7,585 bases of DNA from an uncultured Roseovarius sp. GTDB taxonomy: Bacteria > Pseudomonadota > Alphaproteobacteria > Rhodobacterales > Rhodobacteraceae. A program made the position numbers and the translations under genes. Positions within the stretch are counted from its first letter, which is position 1. Each line of letters begins with the position of its first letter. The stretch covers positions 1 through 7,585 of the forward strand of contig CAJXKX010000087.1 of the NCBI GenBank assembly GCA_913055965.1, read 5' to 3'. Shown in pieces: positions 1-5,535 of this stretch. The notes beneath the pieces are model-generated. The model searched no databases. It was not told the DNA's origin and saw only the letters and a program-made list of their open reading frames with translations.

Positions 1-312
1 CACGGCTCGGGGCGCAGCCCCAATTCCGCCCGCGACACCCGCGCCTTTGCCGGGGCGCTGGCCCGCCACATCGCGCTGGCGGAGATTCGCACCGGCTTTG
101 TCGAAGAGCCCCCCTGGCTCGCCGATGCCGCCCGCGACATGGGGGCGTGCAGCGTCTGCCTTCCGTTCTTCGCCGCGCGGCGCGGGCATGTGATCGACGA
201 CATACCCGAGGCGCTTGATGCGGCGGGCTTCGAGGGGCTGCGCCTCGCGCCGATCGGCCTGGCACCGGGCGTGCCCGCGCTGGTGGCGCGCGCCATCGCC
301 GCGGGCCGTTAG
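1..312 (+). CDS. CbiX/sirohydrochlorin cobaltochelatase-like protein, C-terminal part (5' end outside window)
   Basis: Frame 1 is open from the left edge to a TAG at 310-312, giving 103 residues and no visible start. The fragment begins with HGSGRS and ends its core with GHVIDDIPEAL. These match the two conserved His-containing motifs of CbiX/SirB-type chelatases, which insert cobalt (or iron) into sirohydrochlorin during cobalamin or siroheme synthesis. The motif histidines are residues 1 and 63 of the fragment, a spacing close to the roughly 64 residues expected in the small CbiX fold. The LPFFAARRGHV stretch is also typical. Since HGS is normally near the N-terminus of a CbiX unit, the missing part may be only a few residues. 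From memory of related alphaproteobacterial proteins, a first CbiX-like repeat upstream is also plausible. Chelatase activity and metal are inferred. The stop codon overlaps an operator-like half site (308-319). Confidence 0.75.
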   Translation, partial: HGSGRSPNSARDTRAFAGALARHIALAEIRTGFVEEPPWLADAARDMGACSVCLPFFAARRGHVIDDIPEALDAAGFEGLRLAPIGLAPGVPALVARAIAAGR

Positions 313-350
313 CGCCACCGTCGGCATTTGCGCTAACAGTTAACGCTAAC
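308..350. promoter_or_regulatory. Cluster of LacI-family operator-like palindromes upstream of the first gap gene
   Basis: The best site is GTTAACGCTAAC at 339-350, whose two 6-bp halves differ from perfect symmetry at one position. Immediately upstream, 326-337 reads ATTTGCGCTAAC, with the right half identical and the left half matching 4 of 6. A third, weaker copy, GTTAGCGCCACC (308-319), overlaps the stop codon of the preceding gene. The consensus GTTAGC-GCTAAC with a central CG is the general look of LacI/GalR-family operators. The same sequence recurs in front of the second gap gene. The regulator is not in this window; CceR/PckR-type LacI regulators of central carbon metabolism are candidates by family knowledge only. 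Confidence 0.6.
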
Positions 351-386
351 ATCCTGACTTGACGCCCGAAATTTCCGTTTTGCGGG

Positions 387-415
387 TTTTCGGGGCGGTC
401 GGCTGCGGCTATACC
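387..415 (+). promoter_or_regulatory. Possible promoter of the first gap gene
   Basis: TATACC at 410-415 is a fair -10 element and would place the transcript start near 421, leaving a leader of about 24 bases before the start codon. The hexamer 17 bp upstream (TTTTCG, 387-392) is a poor -35. A better -35-like TTGACG at 359-364 has no convincing -10 at the right distance. In either case the operator-like site at 339-350 lies upstream of the -35, a position more usual for activation than for repression. Confidence 0.3.
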
Positions 416-444
416 GCCGCCAAATCCCGGATCAGGAGACCCCC

Positions 445-1446
445 ATGACCATCACCGTCGGCATCAACGGTTTCGGCCGCATCGGCCGCGCCACGCTCGC
501 GCATATTTCCGAAAGCCTGCGCAACGATATCAAGGTGGTGAAGGTGAACGCCACCGGCCCGATCGAGACGGCGGCCCACCTGATGCGCTATGACAGCGTG
601 CATGGCCGTTTCGCCCATCCGATCACCGTCGAAGGCAACACGATGGACCTGGGCCGCGGCCCGATCGAGATGTTTTCCACCTACGACATGACCGCGCTCG
701 ACTGGGAGGGCGTGGACGTGGTGATGGAATGCACCGGCAAGTTCAATGACGGGCTGACCGCCCGGACCCACCTCGAGCGCGGCGCGGGCAAGGTGCTGCT
801 CTCGGCGCCGGGCAAGAACGTGGACCGCACCGTGGTCTACGGCGTCAACCACGAGATGCTGCAGGCGGGCGAGCGGATGATCTCGAACGGGTCCTGCACC
901 ACCAACTGCCTCGCGCCGCTGGCCAAGGTGCTGCACGAGGGCATCGGCATCGAGAGCGGCATCATGACCACGATCCACGCCTATACCGGCGATCAGCCCA
1001 CGCTCGACCGTCGCCACAGCGACCTTTACCGCGCGCGCGCCGCCGCCATGTCGATGATCCCCACCTCGACCGGGGCGGCCAAGGCGCTGGGCGAGGTGCT
1101 GCCGGAACTGGCAGGGCGTCTCGACGGCTCGGCCATCCGGGTGCCGACGCCCAATGTCTCGGCGGTGGACCTGACCTTCGTCGCGCAGCGCGACGTGACC
1201 AAGGCCGATGTCAACGAGGTCGTCGCCGCCGCCGCCGCGGGCAAGATGAAGGGCGTGCTGGCCTATGACCCCGAGCCCAAGGTGAGCGTCGATTTCAACC
1301 ATACCGAGGAAAGCTCGATCTTTGCCCCCGATCAGACCAAGGTGACCGGCAAGCGGCTGGTGCGGGTGCTGGCCTGGTATGACAATGAATGGGGGTTCTC
1401 CTGCCGCATGGCGGATGTGGCCGTGGCGATGGGCCGGTTGCAGTAA
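445..1446 (+). CDS. gap: Type I glyceraldehyde-3-phosphate dehydrogenase, paralogue 1 (Ala at the NAD-selecting position)
   Basis: A full-length (333 aa) cytosolic GAPDH, interconverting glyceraldehyde-3-phosphate plus phosphate with 1,3-bisphosphoglycerate. The Rossmann motif GINGFGRIGR is at residues 6-15. The active site SNGSCTTNCLAP places the nucleophile at Cys151 and the base at His178 (TTIHAYTGDQ), with IRVPTPNVSAVDLTF and WYDNEWGFS further on. The start is supported by AGGAG at 434-438, six bases before the ATG. After the second beta strand the sequence reads VNATG: Ala36 replaces the Asp that in NAD-specific enzymes (VNDL in Bacillus GapA types) binds the adenosine ribose hydroxyls. 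By analogy with Bacillus GapB and chloroplast enzymes this suggests relaxed or NADP preference, possibly a gluconeogenic role; this is inference. YTGDQ and TSTGAAKA argue against erythrose-4-phosphate dehydrogenase. The gene appears monocistronic, ending in a strong terminator. Confidence 0.95.
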   Translation: MTITVGINGFGRIGRATLAHISESLRNDIKVVKVNATGPIETAAHLMRYDSVHGRFAHPITVEGNTMDLGRGPIEMFSTYDMTALDWEGVDVVMECTGKFNDGLTARTHLERGAGKVLLSAPGKNVDRTVVYGVNHEMLQAGERMISNGSCTTNCLAPLAKVLHEGIGIESGIMTTIHAYTGDQPTLDRRHSDLYRARAAAMSMIPTSTGAAKALGEVLPELAGRLDGSAIRVPTPNVSAVDLTFVAQRDVTKADVNEVVAAAAAGKMKGVLAYDPEPKVSVDFNHTEESSIFAPDQTKVTGKRLVRVLAWYDNEWGFSCRMADVAVAMGRLQ

Positions 1447-1469
1447 CCCCGGCCCCCTTCCCGTGCAAA

Positions 1470-1510
1470 GGCCCCGGCACCCCCGTGCCGGGGCCATTTC
1501 GTTTCCGGTC
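1470..1510 (+). terminator. Intrinsic terminator after the first gap gene
   Basis: A perfect 11-bp GC-rich stem (1470-1480 with 1485-1495) closes a CCCC loop. It is followed by ATTTCGTTT, a short T-rich tail, 24 bases after the gap stop codon. This is the clearest intrinsic terminator of the window and separates the gap transcript from the PepSY gene. Confidence 0.85.
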
Positions 1511-1641
1511 GCGATAAACCGAGGTTATAGCGGCCCGCTTTGCCCCTTTCGTTCAATGGGCAGGGGCGGTGTGCGCTGTCATGTCGGGCCTGGCCGCGCC
1601 GTTTCGGCGGGCAGGACACCGACATCGGAAAGGACAACACC

Positions 1642-1890
1642 ATGACACGCATCATCGCGCTCGCGCTCGCTCTCTCCCTTGGCGGGATCGCGCAGGCCTC
1701 GGATTACGACAAGGTCGATCCGGCCAAGGCCGAAGCGATCAAGACCATGCTCACCGAACAGGGGTATGAGGTGTGCCGCATCAAGACCGAGGACGGCATG
1801 TACGAGGCCTATGCCATGAAGGACGGGCAGCGGCTGGAAATCTACGTCAACGACGACCTCGAAATCGTCAGGACCAAGACCGACGACTGA
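1642..1890 (+). CDS. Small secreted PepSY-like domain protein
   Basis: An 82-residue protein. The chosen ATG at 1642 is preceded by AAAGGA and opens directly with a signal peptide: MTR followed by a hydrophobic stretch, cleavage likely after AQA (residue 19). The in-frame upstream ATG at 1540 would bury that signal and lacks a ribosome site. The mature part, about residues 28-80, has the PepSY pattern: a helix (AKAEAIKTMLTEQGYEV), then strands with the YEAYAMKDGQRLEIYVND pattern. Such domains are usually periplasmic and are often found beside cytochrome b561 or sensor proteins. Their biochemical role is generally unclear; protease inhibition or ligand binding has been proposed for the family. 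A single Cys45 is present. It lies upstream of the b561 gene, separated by a hairpin, which suggests a linked function at the periplasmic face (inference). Confidence 0.8.
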   Translation: MTRIIALALALSLGGIAQASDYDKVDPAKAEAIKTMLTEQGYEVCRIKTEDGMYEAYAMKDGQRLEIYVNDDLEIVRTKTDD

Positions 1891-1898
1891 TCCGCGAC

Positions 1899-1931
1899 CG
1901 CGCCGGGCCCGCGCGGCCCGGCGCGCCCTCT
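1899..1931 (+). terminator. GC-rich hairpin between the PepSY and b561 genes (attenuator or weak terminator)
   Basis: A perfect 11-bp stem (1899-1909 with 1915-1925) encloses a 5-base loop, starting eight bases after the PepSY stop codon. The following bases CCCTCTTCTC are pyrimidine-rich but have no run of T. It may therefore be a leaky terminator or a 3' RNA stabiliser, letting the small PepSY mRNA accumulate above the downstream membrane genes. No separate promoter for the b561 gene is visible in the 62-base gap. Confidence 0.55.
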
Positions 1932-1952
1932 TCTCACAGATGGAGTCGTCAC

Positions 1953-2492
1953 ATGACGGAACACAAGATATGGGACCCGTTCGTGCGGGTGTTTCACTGG
2001 TCGGTGGCGGCGCTGTTCCTCGCCAACGCGCTGATTGTGGATGACGATAGCCGACTGCACGAATGGGTCGGCTACGCGGTGGCGGGGCTCATCGTCCTGC
2101 GCATCCTGTGGGGCATCGTCGGCCCGCGCCATGCGCGGTTCGCGGCGTTCGCGCCCACTGCGCGGGGCGTCACCGGACAGATCGCCGACATCGCCACCCG
2201 CCGCCGCCGCGCGCATCTGGGCCACACGCCGCTGGGCGCGCTGATGATCCTCAACCTTCTGCTGACCCTGTTGGCCGTTTGCGCGAGCGGCTACATGATG
2301 ACCACGACCGCGTTCTGGGGCGTGGAATGGGTCGAGGAGGTCCACGAGGTGCTGGTGACATGGGCGGAACTCTCGGTCCTCGCGCATGTCGCGGCCGTTC
2401 TCTACGAAAGCCACCGCACCGGCATCAACCTGCCGCGCGCCATGATCACCGGGACAAAGCGCGTGCCCGATGATATCAGGATCGTGGAATGA
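1953..2492 (+). CDS. Cytochrome b561 family membrane protein
   Basis: A 179-residue integral membrane protein of the bacterial b561 / Ni-Fe hydrogenase b-type family, which passes electrons across or along the inner membrane through heme b. It opens with KIWDPFVRVFHWS, the standard start of this family, and GGAG (1942-1945) sits seven bases before the ATG. Four membrane segments are visible, around residues 14-29, 38-56, 93-114 and 135-151. Candidate heme-ligand histidines lie in or at the edge of the helices: His15, His36, His91 (GHTPLGA), His131 and His145. The exact pairs cannot be fixed by eye. A charged cytoplasmic loop with RRRR lies at 83-86. It follows a PepSY gene, a common pairing, and overlaps a membrane HTH gene by 4 bp, so it is probably translationally coupled to it. 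The electron donor and acceptor are unknown. Confidence 0.9.
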   Translation: MTEHKIWDPFVRVFHWSVAALFLANALIVDDDSRLHEWVGYAVAGLIVLRILWGIVGPRHARFAAFAPTARGVTGQIADIATRRRRAHLGHTPLGALMILNLLLTLLAVCASGYMMTTTAFWGVEWVEEVHEVLVTWAELSVLAHVAAVLYESHRTGINLPRAMITGTKRVPDDIRIVE

Positions 2493-3022
2493 CCGCAGAC
2501 AGACACGACAGGATTCCCTGGCTGATCGCCCTCATCGCGGTGCAGAGCCTCTGCGCCGCGTTCTTCCTGTGGGATGTGTTGGAGGACATGGGGCCGCGCG
2601 GATTGCGGGCGCTGAGCAACCTGCACATCGCCACCGAGACCCTCGCCGCGCTCGCGCTCGTCGCCGGGATCGCGTTCGAGACGCGCTACCTCATGCGGCT
2701 GTTGCGGCGCACGGCGCATCTCGAGGAACAGGTCTCGATCGCGTCGGGGGCGTTTCACGAGATCATCCTCGCGCATTTCGACCAATGGCGCCTCAGCCCC
2801 GCCGAGAGCGACGTGGCGATGTTCGCGATCAAGGGGTTCTCCATCGCCGAGACGGCGCGGCTGCGCGGGTCGGCGGAGGGCACGGTCAAGGCGCAGCTCA
2901 ACGCCGTCTATCGCAAGTCCGGCGTGTCGGGGCGCGGCGCGCTGCTGGGGCTTCTGGTGGATGACCTGCTAGATGGCGGCGTGATGCCCGAACGCCCGTC
3001 TGCACCGCTCGAACGGCCCTGA
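2489..3022 (+). CDS. Membrane-anchored LuxR-type helix-turn-helix regulator
   Basis: A 177-residue protein starting inside the b561 stop codon (ATGA overlap). Two hydrophobic helices (about residues 10-30 and 45-65) form a membrane hairpin with a short exposed loop containing WDVLEDMG. An RRT-rich linker follows (73-82), then a C-terminal HTH of the LuxR/GerE class at about 102-161. Recognition features are LSPAESDVAMFAIKG, the IAE turn at 119-121 and the EGTVKAQLNAVYRKSGVSGR pattern. No receiver or PAS domain is present, so any signal is probably sensed by the membrane part. His46 and Glu50 in the second helix are candidate sensing or heme-contact residues, which is speculative. Related two-helix HTH proteins are, from memory, common in Rhodobacteraceae and generally uncharacterised. 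The tight coupling to b561 suggests redox or heme-dependent regulation (inference). Confidence 0.82.
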   Translation: MTADRHDRIPWLIALIAVQSLCAAFFLWDVLEDMGPRGLRALSNLHIATETLAALALVAGIAFETRYLMRLLRRTAHLEEQVSIASGAFHEIILAHFDQWRLSPAESDVAMFAIKGFSIAETARLRGSAEGTVKAQLNAVYRKSGVSGRGALLGLLVDDLLDGGVMPERPSAPLERP

Positions 3023-3085
3023 CGGCTTGCGCGATGGGGTCGCGTCGGGCATACCCGGCGGGTTCAATCCGTCTGGGGCACCCCG

Positions 3086-3229
3086 ATGACCAACCGCATC
3101 GCCATCGTGCTGGGCCTGCTGATCCTTGGGGGCGTGGCGTATGACGTGCTGCGCAACGATTTGTCCGGGCTCCTGTTTCTGGCGCGCAAGCTCATGGACC
3201 TGATCGAATATCTTGCATTCTGGCGCTGA
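3086..3229 (+). CDS. 47-residue single-pass membrane miniprotein upstream of the second gap gene
   Basis: An ATG at 3086 opens a 47-codon frame ending with TGA at 3227-3229. The product starts MTNRIAIVLGLLILGGVAYD, with one hydrophobic helix at about residues 5-18. An amphipathic second segment follows (LLFLARKLMDLIEYLAF), ending in WR. A weak GGGG lies just before the start. Codon use favours G/C at third positions as in the neighbours. I recall very similar short proteins with an LFLARK...DLIE...AFWR ending next to gap in other Rhodobacteraceae, which supports a real, conserved gene, but I cannot run the comparison. Its function is unknown; it is not a GAPDH fragment, although position-based annotation might label it so. 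It ends 92 bases before the second gap gene, with a promoter in between, so it is only partly linked to that gene. Confidence 0.7.
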   Translation: MTNRIAIVLGLLILGGVAYDVLRNDLSGLLFLARKLMDLIEYLAFWR

Positions 3230-3250
3230 TACGCTTCGGTTGACCTCTGC

Positions 3251-3278
3251 TTGACAGGTGGTTGTTTTCGTTTATGTT
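3251..3278 (+). promoter_or_regulatory. Sigma-70-type promoter of the second gap gene
   Basis: TTGACA at 3251-3256 is a perfect -35 hexamer. TATGTT at 3273-3278, after a 16-bp spacer, matches the -10 consensus at four of six bases. The predicted transcript start is near 3285, leaving a leader of about 37 bases. The surrounding stretch is AT-richer than the rest of the window. Confidence 0.7.
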
Positions 3279-3288
3279 CGCGTGCGAT

Positions 3289-3302
3289 TGTTAGCGCTAT
3301 CA
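3289..3302. promoter_or_regulatory. LacI-family operator over the predicted start of the second gap transcript
   Basis: TGTTAGCGCTATCA is a palindrome broken at one position pair (GTTAGC against GCTATC). It shares the TTA-CG-TA core with the sites upstream of the first gap gene. It lies about ten bases after the -10 element, where a bound protein would block initiation or early elongation, so repression is the natural reading. The binding protein is not encoded in this window. Confidence 0.65.
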
Positions 3303-3321
3303 AAAACACGGAGGAACGATC

Positions 3322-4326
3322 ATGGCCCTCACCCTCGCCATCAACGGCTTTGGCCGGATCGGGCGCAACGTGCTGCGCGCGCTCGTGGAATCGGGGCGAA
3401 AGGATATCCGCATCGCGGCGATCAACGACCTCGGGCCCGTCGAGACCAATGCCCACCTGCTGGAATTCGACAGCGTGCATGGCCGCTTTCCCGGCACGAT
3501 CACCGTCGACGGCGACACGATCGACGCTGGGCAAGGCCCGGTCCGCGTGAGCGCCGAGCGCGATCCCGAGGCGCTGGACTGGTCGGATATCGATGTGGTG
3601 CTGGAATGCACCGGGCTGTTCACCGACCGCGACGCGGCCGCGCGGCACCTGAAGAACGGCGCGCGCCGGGTGCTGGTTTCGGCCCCCGCCAAGGGCGCGG
3701 ACCGGACGGTCGTCTACGGCGTCAACCACGACAGCCTGACGGCGGGGGATATCGTCGTCTCCAACGGATCGTGCACCACCAACTGCCTCGCGCCGGTGGC
3801 CAAGGTGCTGCACGAGGCGGTGGGCATCACGCGCGGTTTCATGACCACGGTGCACAGCTATACCGGCGATCAGCCGACGCTGGACCGGATGCACAAGGAC
3901 CTCTACCGCGCGCGCGGGGCGGGGCTCAACATCATCCCCACCACGACCGGGGCGGCCCGCGCCGTGGGGCTGGTGCTGCCCGATCTGGCGGGACGGCTCG
4001 ACGGCACGGCGATCCGCGTGCCCACCCCCAACGTGAGCGCGGTGGACCTGACCTTCGAGGCAGGGCGCGAGACCGATGCCGCCGAGATCAACGCCGCGAT
4101 CGCGGCGGCGGCGGAAGGGCCGCTTGCCGGCGTCCTGGGGGTGACGGGCCGCGAACTCGTGTCCTCGGATTTCAATCACAACCCGCTGAGCGCGGTCTTT
4201 GCCACCGATCAGACACGTGTGATGGACGGCACTTTCTGCCGGGTGCTTGCCTGGTACGACAACGAGTGGGGCTTTTCCAACCGGATGCTGGACGTCGCCG
4301 CCGAAATGGGGCGGCGCGCGGGCTGA
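3322..4326 (+). CDS. gap: Type I glyceraldehyde-3-phosphate dehydrogenase, paralogue 2 (NAD-type)
   Basis: A complete 334-residue GAPDH, with GGAGG at 3310-3314 seven bases before the ATG. The Rossmann motif INGFGRIGRN is at 7-16. The active site SNGSCTTNCLAP has Cys151, and the base is His178 (TTVHSYTGDQ). IRVPTPNVSAVDLTF and WYDNEWGFSNRM complete the family pattern. Unlike paralogue 1, the loop after the second strand reads INDLG, with Asp36 at the NAD-selecting position, so a glycolytic NAD enzyme is expected. Both paralogues share the less usual Gly before the catalytic Ser-Cys (SNGSC rather than SNASC) and long identical blocks, which suggests a common lineage-specific origin. It has its own promoter with an operator on the start site. 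No clear terminator is seen in the 110 bases before the next gene. Confidence 0.95.
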   Translation: MALTLAINGFGRIGRNVLRALVESGRKDIRIAAINDLGPVETNAHLLEFDSVHGRFPGTITVDGDTIDAGQGPVRVSAERDPEALDWSDIDVVLECTGLFTDRDAAARHLKNGARRVLVSAPAKGADRTVVYGVNHDSLTAGDIVVSNGSCTTNCLAPVAKVLHEAVGITRGFMTTVHSYTGDQPTLDRMHKDLYRARGAGLNIIPTTTGAARAVGLVLPDLAGRLDGTAIRVPTPNVSAVDLTFEAGRETDAAEINAAIAAAAEGPLAGVLGVTGRELVSSDFNHNPLSAVFATDQTRVMDGTFCRVLAWYDNEWGFSNRMLDVAAEMGRRAG

Positions 4327-4436
4327 GGGTGGCGCGCGGCGCGAATACCGCTTGACGCCGCAGGGTTCCGGGGTAACGCTCTCTTTCGATACCGCGCCAA
4401 TCGTGCATGTCGGTAATGATCGAAAGGGTTCAGGTG

Positions 4437-4970
4437 ATGTTCGGGTTGCGGATGGCCGCGCTTGCGGCGGCGTTCGTGCTGGCGGGACTGCCCGCGCAGG
4501 CATTTCAGTTGACGGTTCTGGGCGTGACTTACGACATCACGCTGAATCTCGGATCCTACGACACGGTGAACGCCGGGCCGAACGGCCCGCTGACGGCAAC
4601 GCCGTGGTTCGGCGATTTCACGGTCGGCAACGCGCTGGTGAATGAATTGCGGGCGCAGGACATCGCCGCCATCGGCACTCTGGTGCCGGACCCGGACGCG
4701 ATCTATGTTTTCGCCCGCTTCGACCTCGGCGTGAACATGCAGGGATTCGCCTACGACCCGTTCCAGGCCGCTGGGCTTGGCCAGATTTACGAACTCAACA
4801 CGGGCAAGAGTTCCTCGACCTCTTTCGGCGCCCCGCTCTATTTCGCGACCGGCAGCGTGGCCCCCGTTCCGGAAATCGACGGGAACGCGCTGGCACAGGC
4901 GCTGTTGTGCCTGATGGCGCTGGGCGTCTGGCTGCGCGCAAGGCGGGGACGTCAGGCGCAGGCGGCCTGA
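4437..4970 (+). CDS. Secreted VPEID-CTERM sorting-domain protein
   Basis: A 177-residue protein from the ATG at 4437. That start has GAAAGGG eight bases upstream and gives a clean signal peptide, MFGLRMAALAAAFVLAG through PAQA (cleavage near residue 22). In-frame ATGs at 4407 and 4416 lack a good ribosome site. The mature part (FQLTVLGVTYDITLNLGSYD onward) is a soluble, probably beta-rich domain of unknown function, with few basic residues. The tail has the tripartite form of exosortase substrates: VPEID at residues 144-148, a hydrophobic helix (about 151-168), then a basic cluster (RARRGR). VPEID-CTERM proteins are handled by a dedicated exosortase E/CAAX-protease fusion known from alphaproteobacteria. 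The sorting enzyme is not in this window, so it must be elsewhere in the genome if the system works. The final destination, cell surface or exopolysaccharide-associated, is inferred. Confidence 0.8.
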   Translation: MFGLRMAALAAAFVLAGLPAQAFQLTVLGVTYDITLNLGSYDTVNAGPNGPLTATPWFGDFTVGNALVNELRAQDIAAIGTLVPDPDAIYVFARFDLGVNMQGFAYDPFQAAGLGQIYELNTGKSSSTSFGAPLYFATGSVAPVPEIDGNALAQALLCLMALGVWLRARRGRQAQAA

Positions 4971-4977
4971 GGCCGCC
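4961..4977. repeat. Short hairpin over the stop codon between convergent genes
   Basis: GGCGGCC-TGA-GGCCGCC is a perfect 7-bp inverted repeat whose loop is the TGA stop of the VPEID-CTERM gene. It lies three bases before the end of the oppositely oriented coaD. Neither strand shows a following T-run, so it is at most a weak bidirectional terminator. Confidence 0.4.
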
Positions 4978-4980
4978 CTC

Positions 4981-5472
4981 TCAGGCGAATTTCGCGATCA
5001 GCGCTTCGCGCACCGGCGGGGTGACGAATTTCGACACGTCGCCGTCGAGCCGCGCGATTTCCTTGACCAGCTTGGACGCGATCGCCTGGTGTCCGGCATC
5101 GGCCATCAGGAACACCGTCTCGACCGTGTTGTCGAGCGCCCGGTTCATGCCGACCATCTGGAATTCGTATTCGAAATCCGCGACCGCGCGCAGCCCGCGC
5201 ACGATGAGCTGCGCGCCCACGTCGCGGGCGCAGTCGATCAGCAGGTTGTCGAACGGATGGGCGACGATCTCGGTGCCGGTCTGCTCGGTGAGCTTGGCGC
5301 ATTCCGCCTCGATCATGGCGACGCGCTCCTCGAGCGTGAAGAGCGGGCCCTTGTCGCGGTTGATCGCCACCCCGATCACCAGCCGGTCCACCAGCATCGC
5401 CGCGCGGCGGATGATGTCGATATGGCCCAGCGTGATCGGGTCGAAGGTGCCGGGGTAGAGGGCAATGCGCAT
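4981..5472 (-). CDS. coaD: Phosphopantetheine adenylyltransferase
   Basis: A 163-residue enzyme, the usual CoaD length, catalysing the fourth step of coenzyme A synthesis: 4'-phosphopantetheine plus ATP gives dephospho-CoA and pyrophosphate, in the cytoplasm. MRIALYPGTFDPITLGHIDI carries the nucleotidyltransferase TxGH motif (Thr14-His17). RGLR at 92-95 and the late IASKLVKEIA segment (131-140) are typical. The start at 5472 gives the standard N-terminus and has GGAG seven bases upstream on the minus strand; a longer in-frame start at 5508 would add twelve unlikely residues. It is the last gene of a minus-strand row (LysR, CBS, coaD) with 63 bases between it and the CBS gene. Co-transcription is possible but not shown. 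Confidence 0.95.
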   Translation of the reverse strand: MRIALYPGTFDPITLGHIDIIRRAAMLVDRLVIGVAINRDKGPLFTLEERVAMIEAECAKLTEQTGTEIVAHPFDNLLIDCARDVGAQLIVRGLRAVADFEYEFQMVGMNRALDNTVETVFLMADAGHQAIASKLVKEIARLDGDVSKFVTPPVREALIAKFA

Positions 5473-5535
5473 CGGGCCGCTCCGTTTTTGCCTTGCGGCG
5501 GCACGCAACGATATTGCGCGCCCGAATGCAAGCCC

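Noticed and set aside
445..1446. First gap paralogue as erythrose-4-phosphate dehydrogenase (Epd)
   Set aside because: It keeps the GAPDH signatures YTGDQ, CLAP and TSTGAAKA, where Epd has different residues; the Asp-to-Ala change alone does not indicate Epd.
409..1497. Long minus-strand open frame (362 codons) opposite the first gap gene, and a similar 479-codon frame at 3064-4503 opposite the second
   Set aside because: Both have low-complexity, His/Arg/Gly-rich products with no recognisable domain. They are antisense to well-supported GAPDH genes and arise from GC-rich codon structure.
3075..3084. GGGG-CA-CCCC before the 47-residue gene as an RNA hairpin masking its start
   Set aside because: The two-base loop is sterically unlikely; at most a 3-bp stem forms.
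3258..4355. 365-codon plus-strand frame overlapping the second gap gene
   Set aside because: It is a frame-shifted shadow; only the 3322 frame carries GAPDH motifs and a ribosome site.
5504..5518. CGCAA-CGATA-TTGCG inverted repeat between the CBS gene and coaD
   Set aside because: Only a 5-bp stem, and no T-run on the minus strand; not enough for a terminator or operator call.
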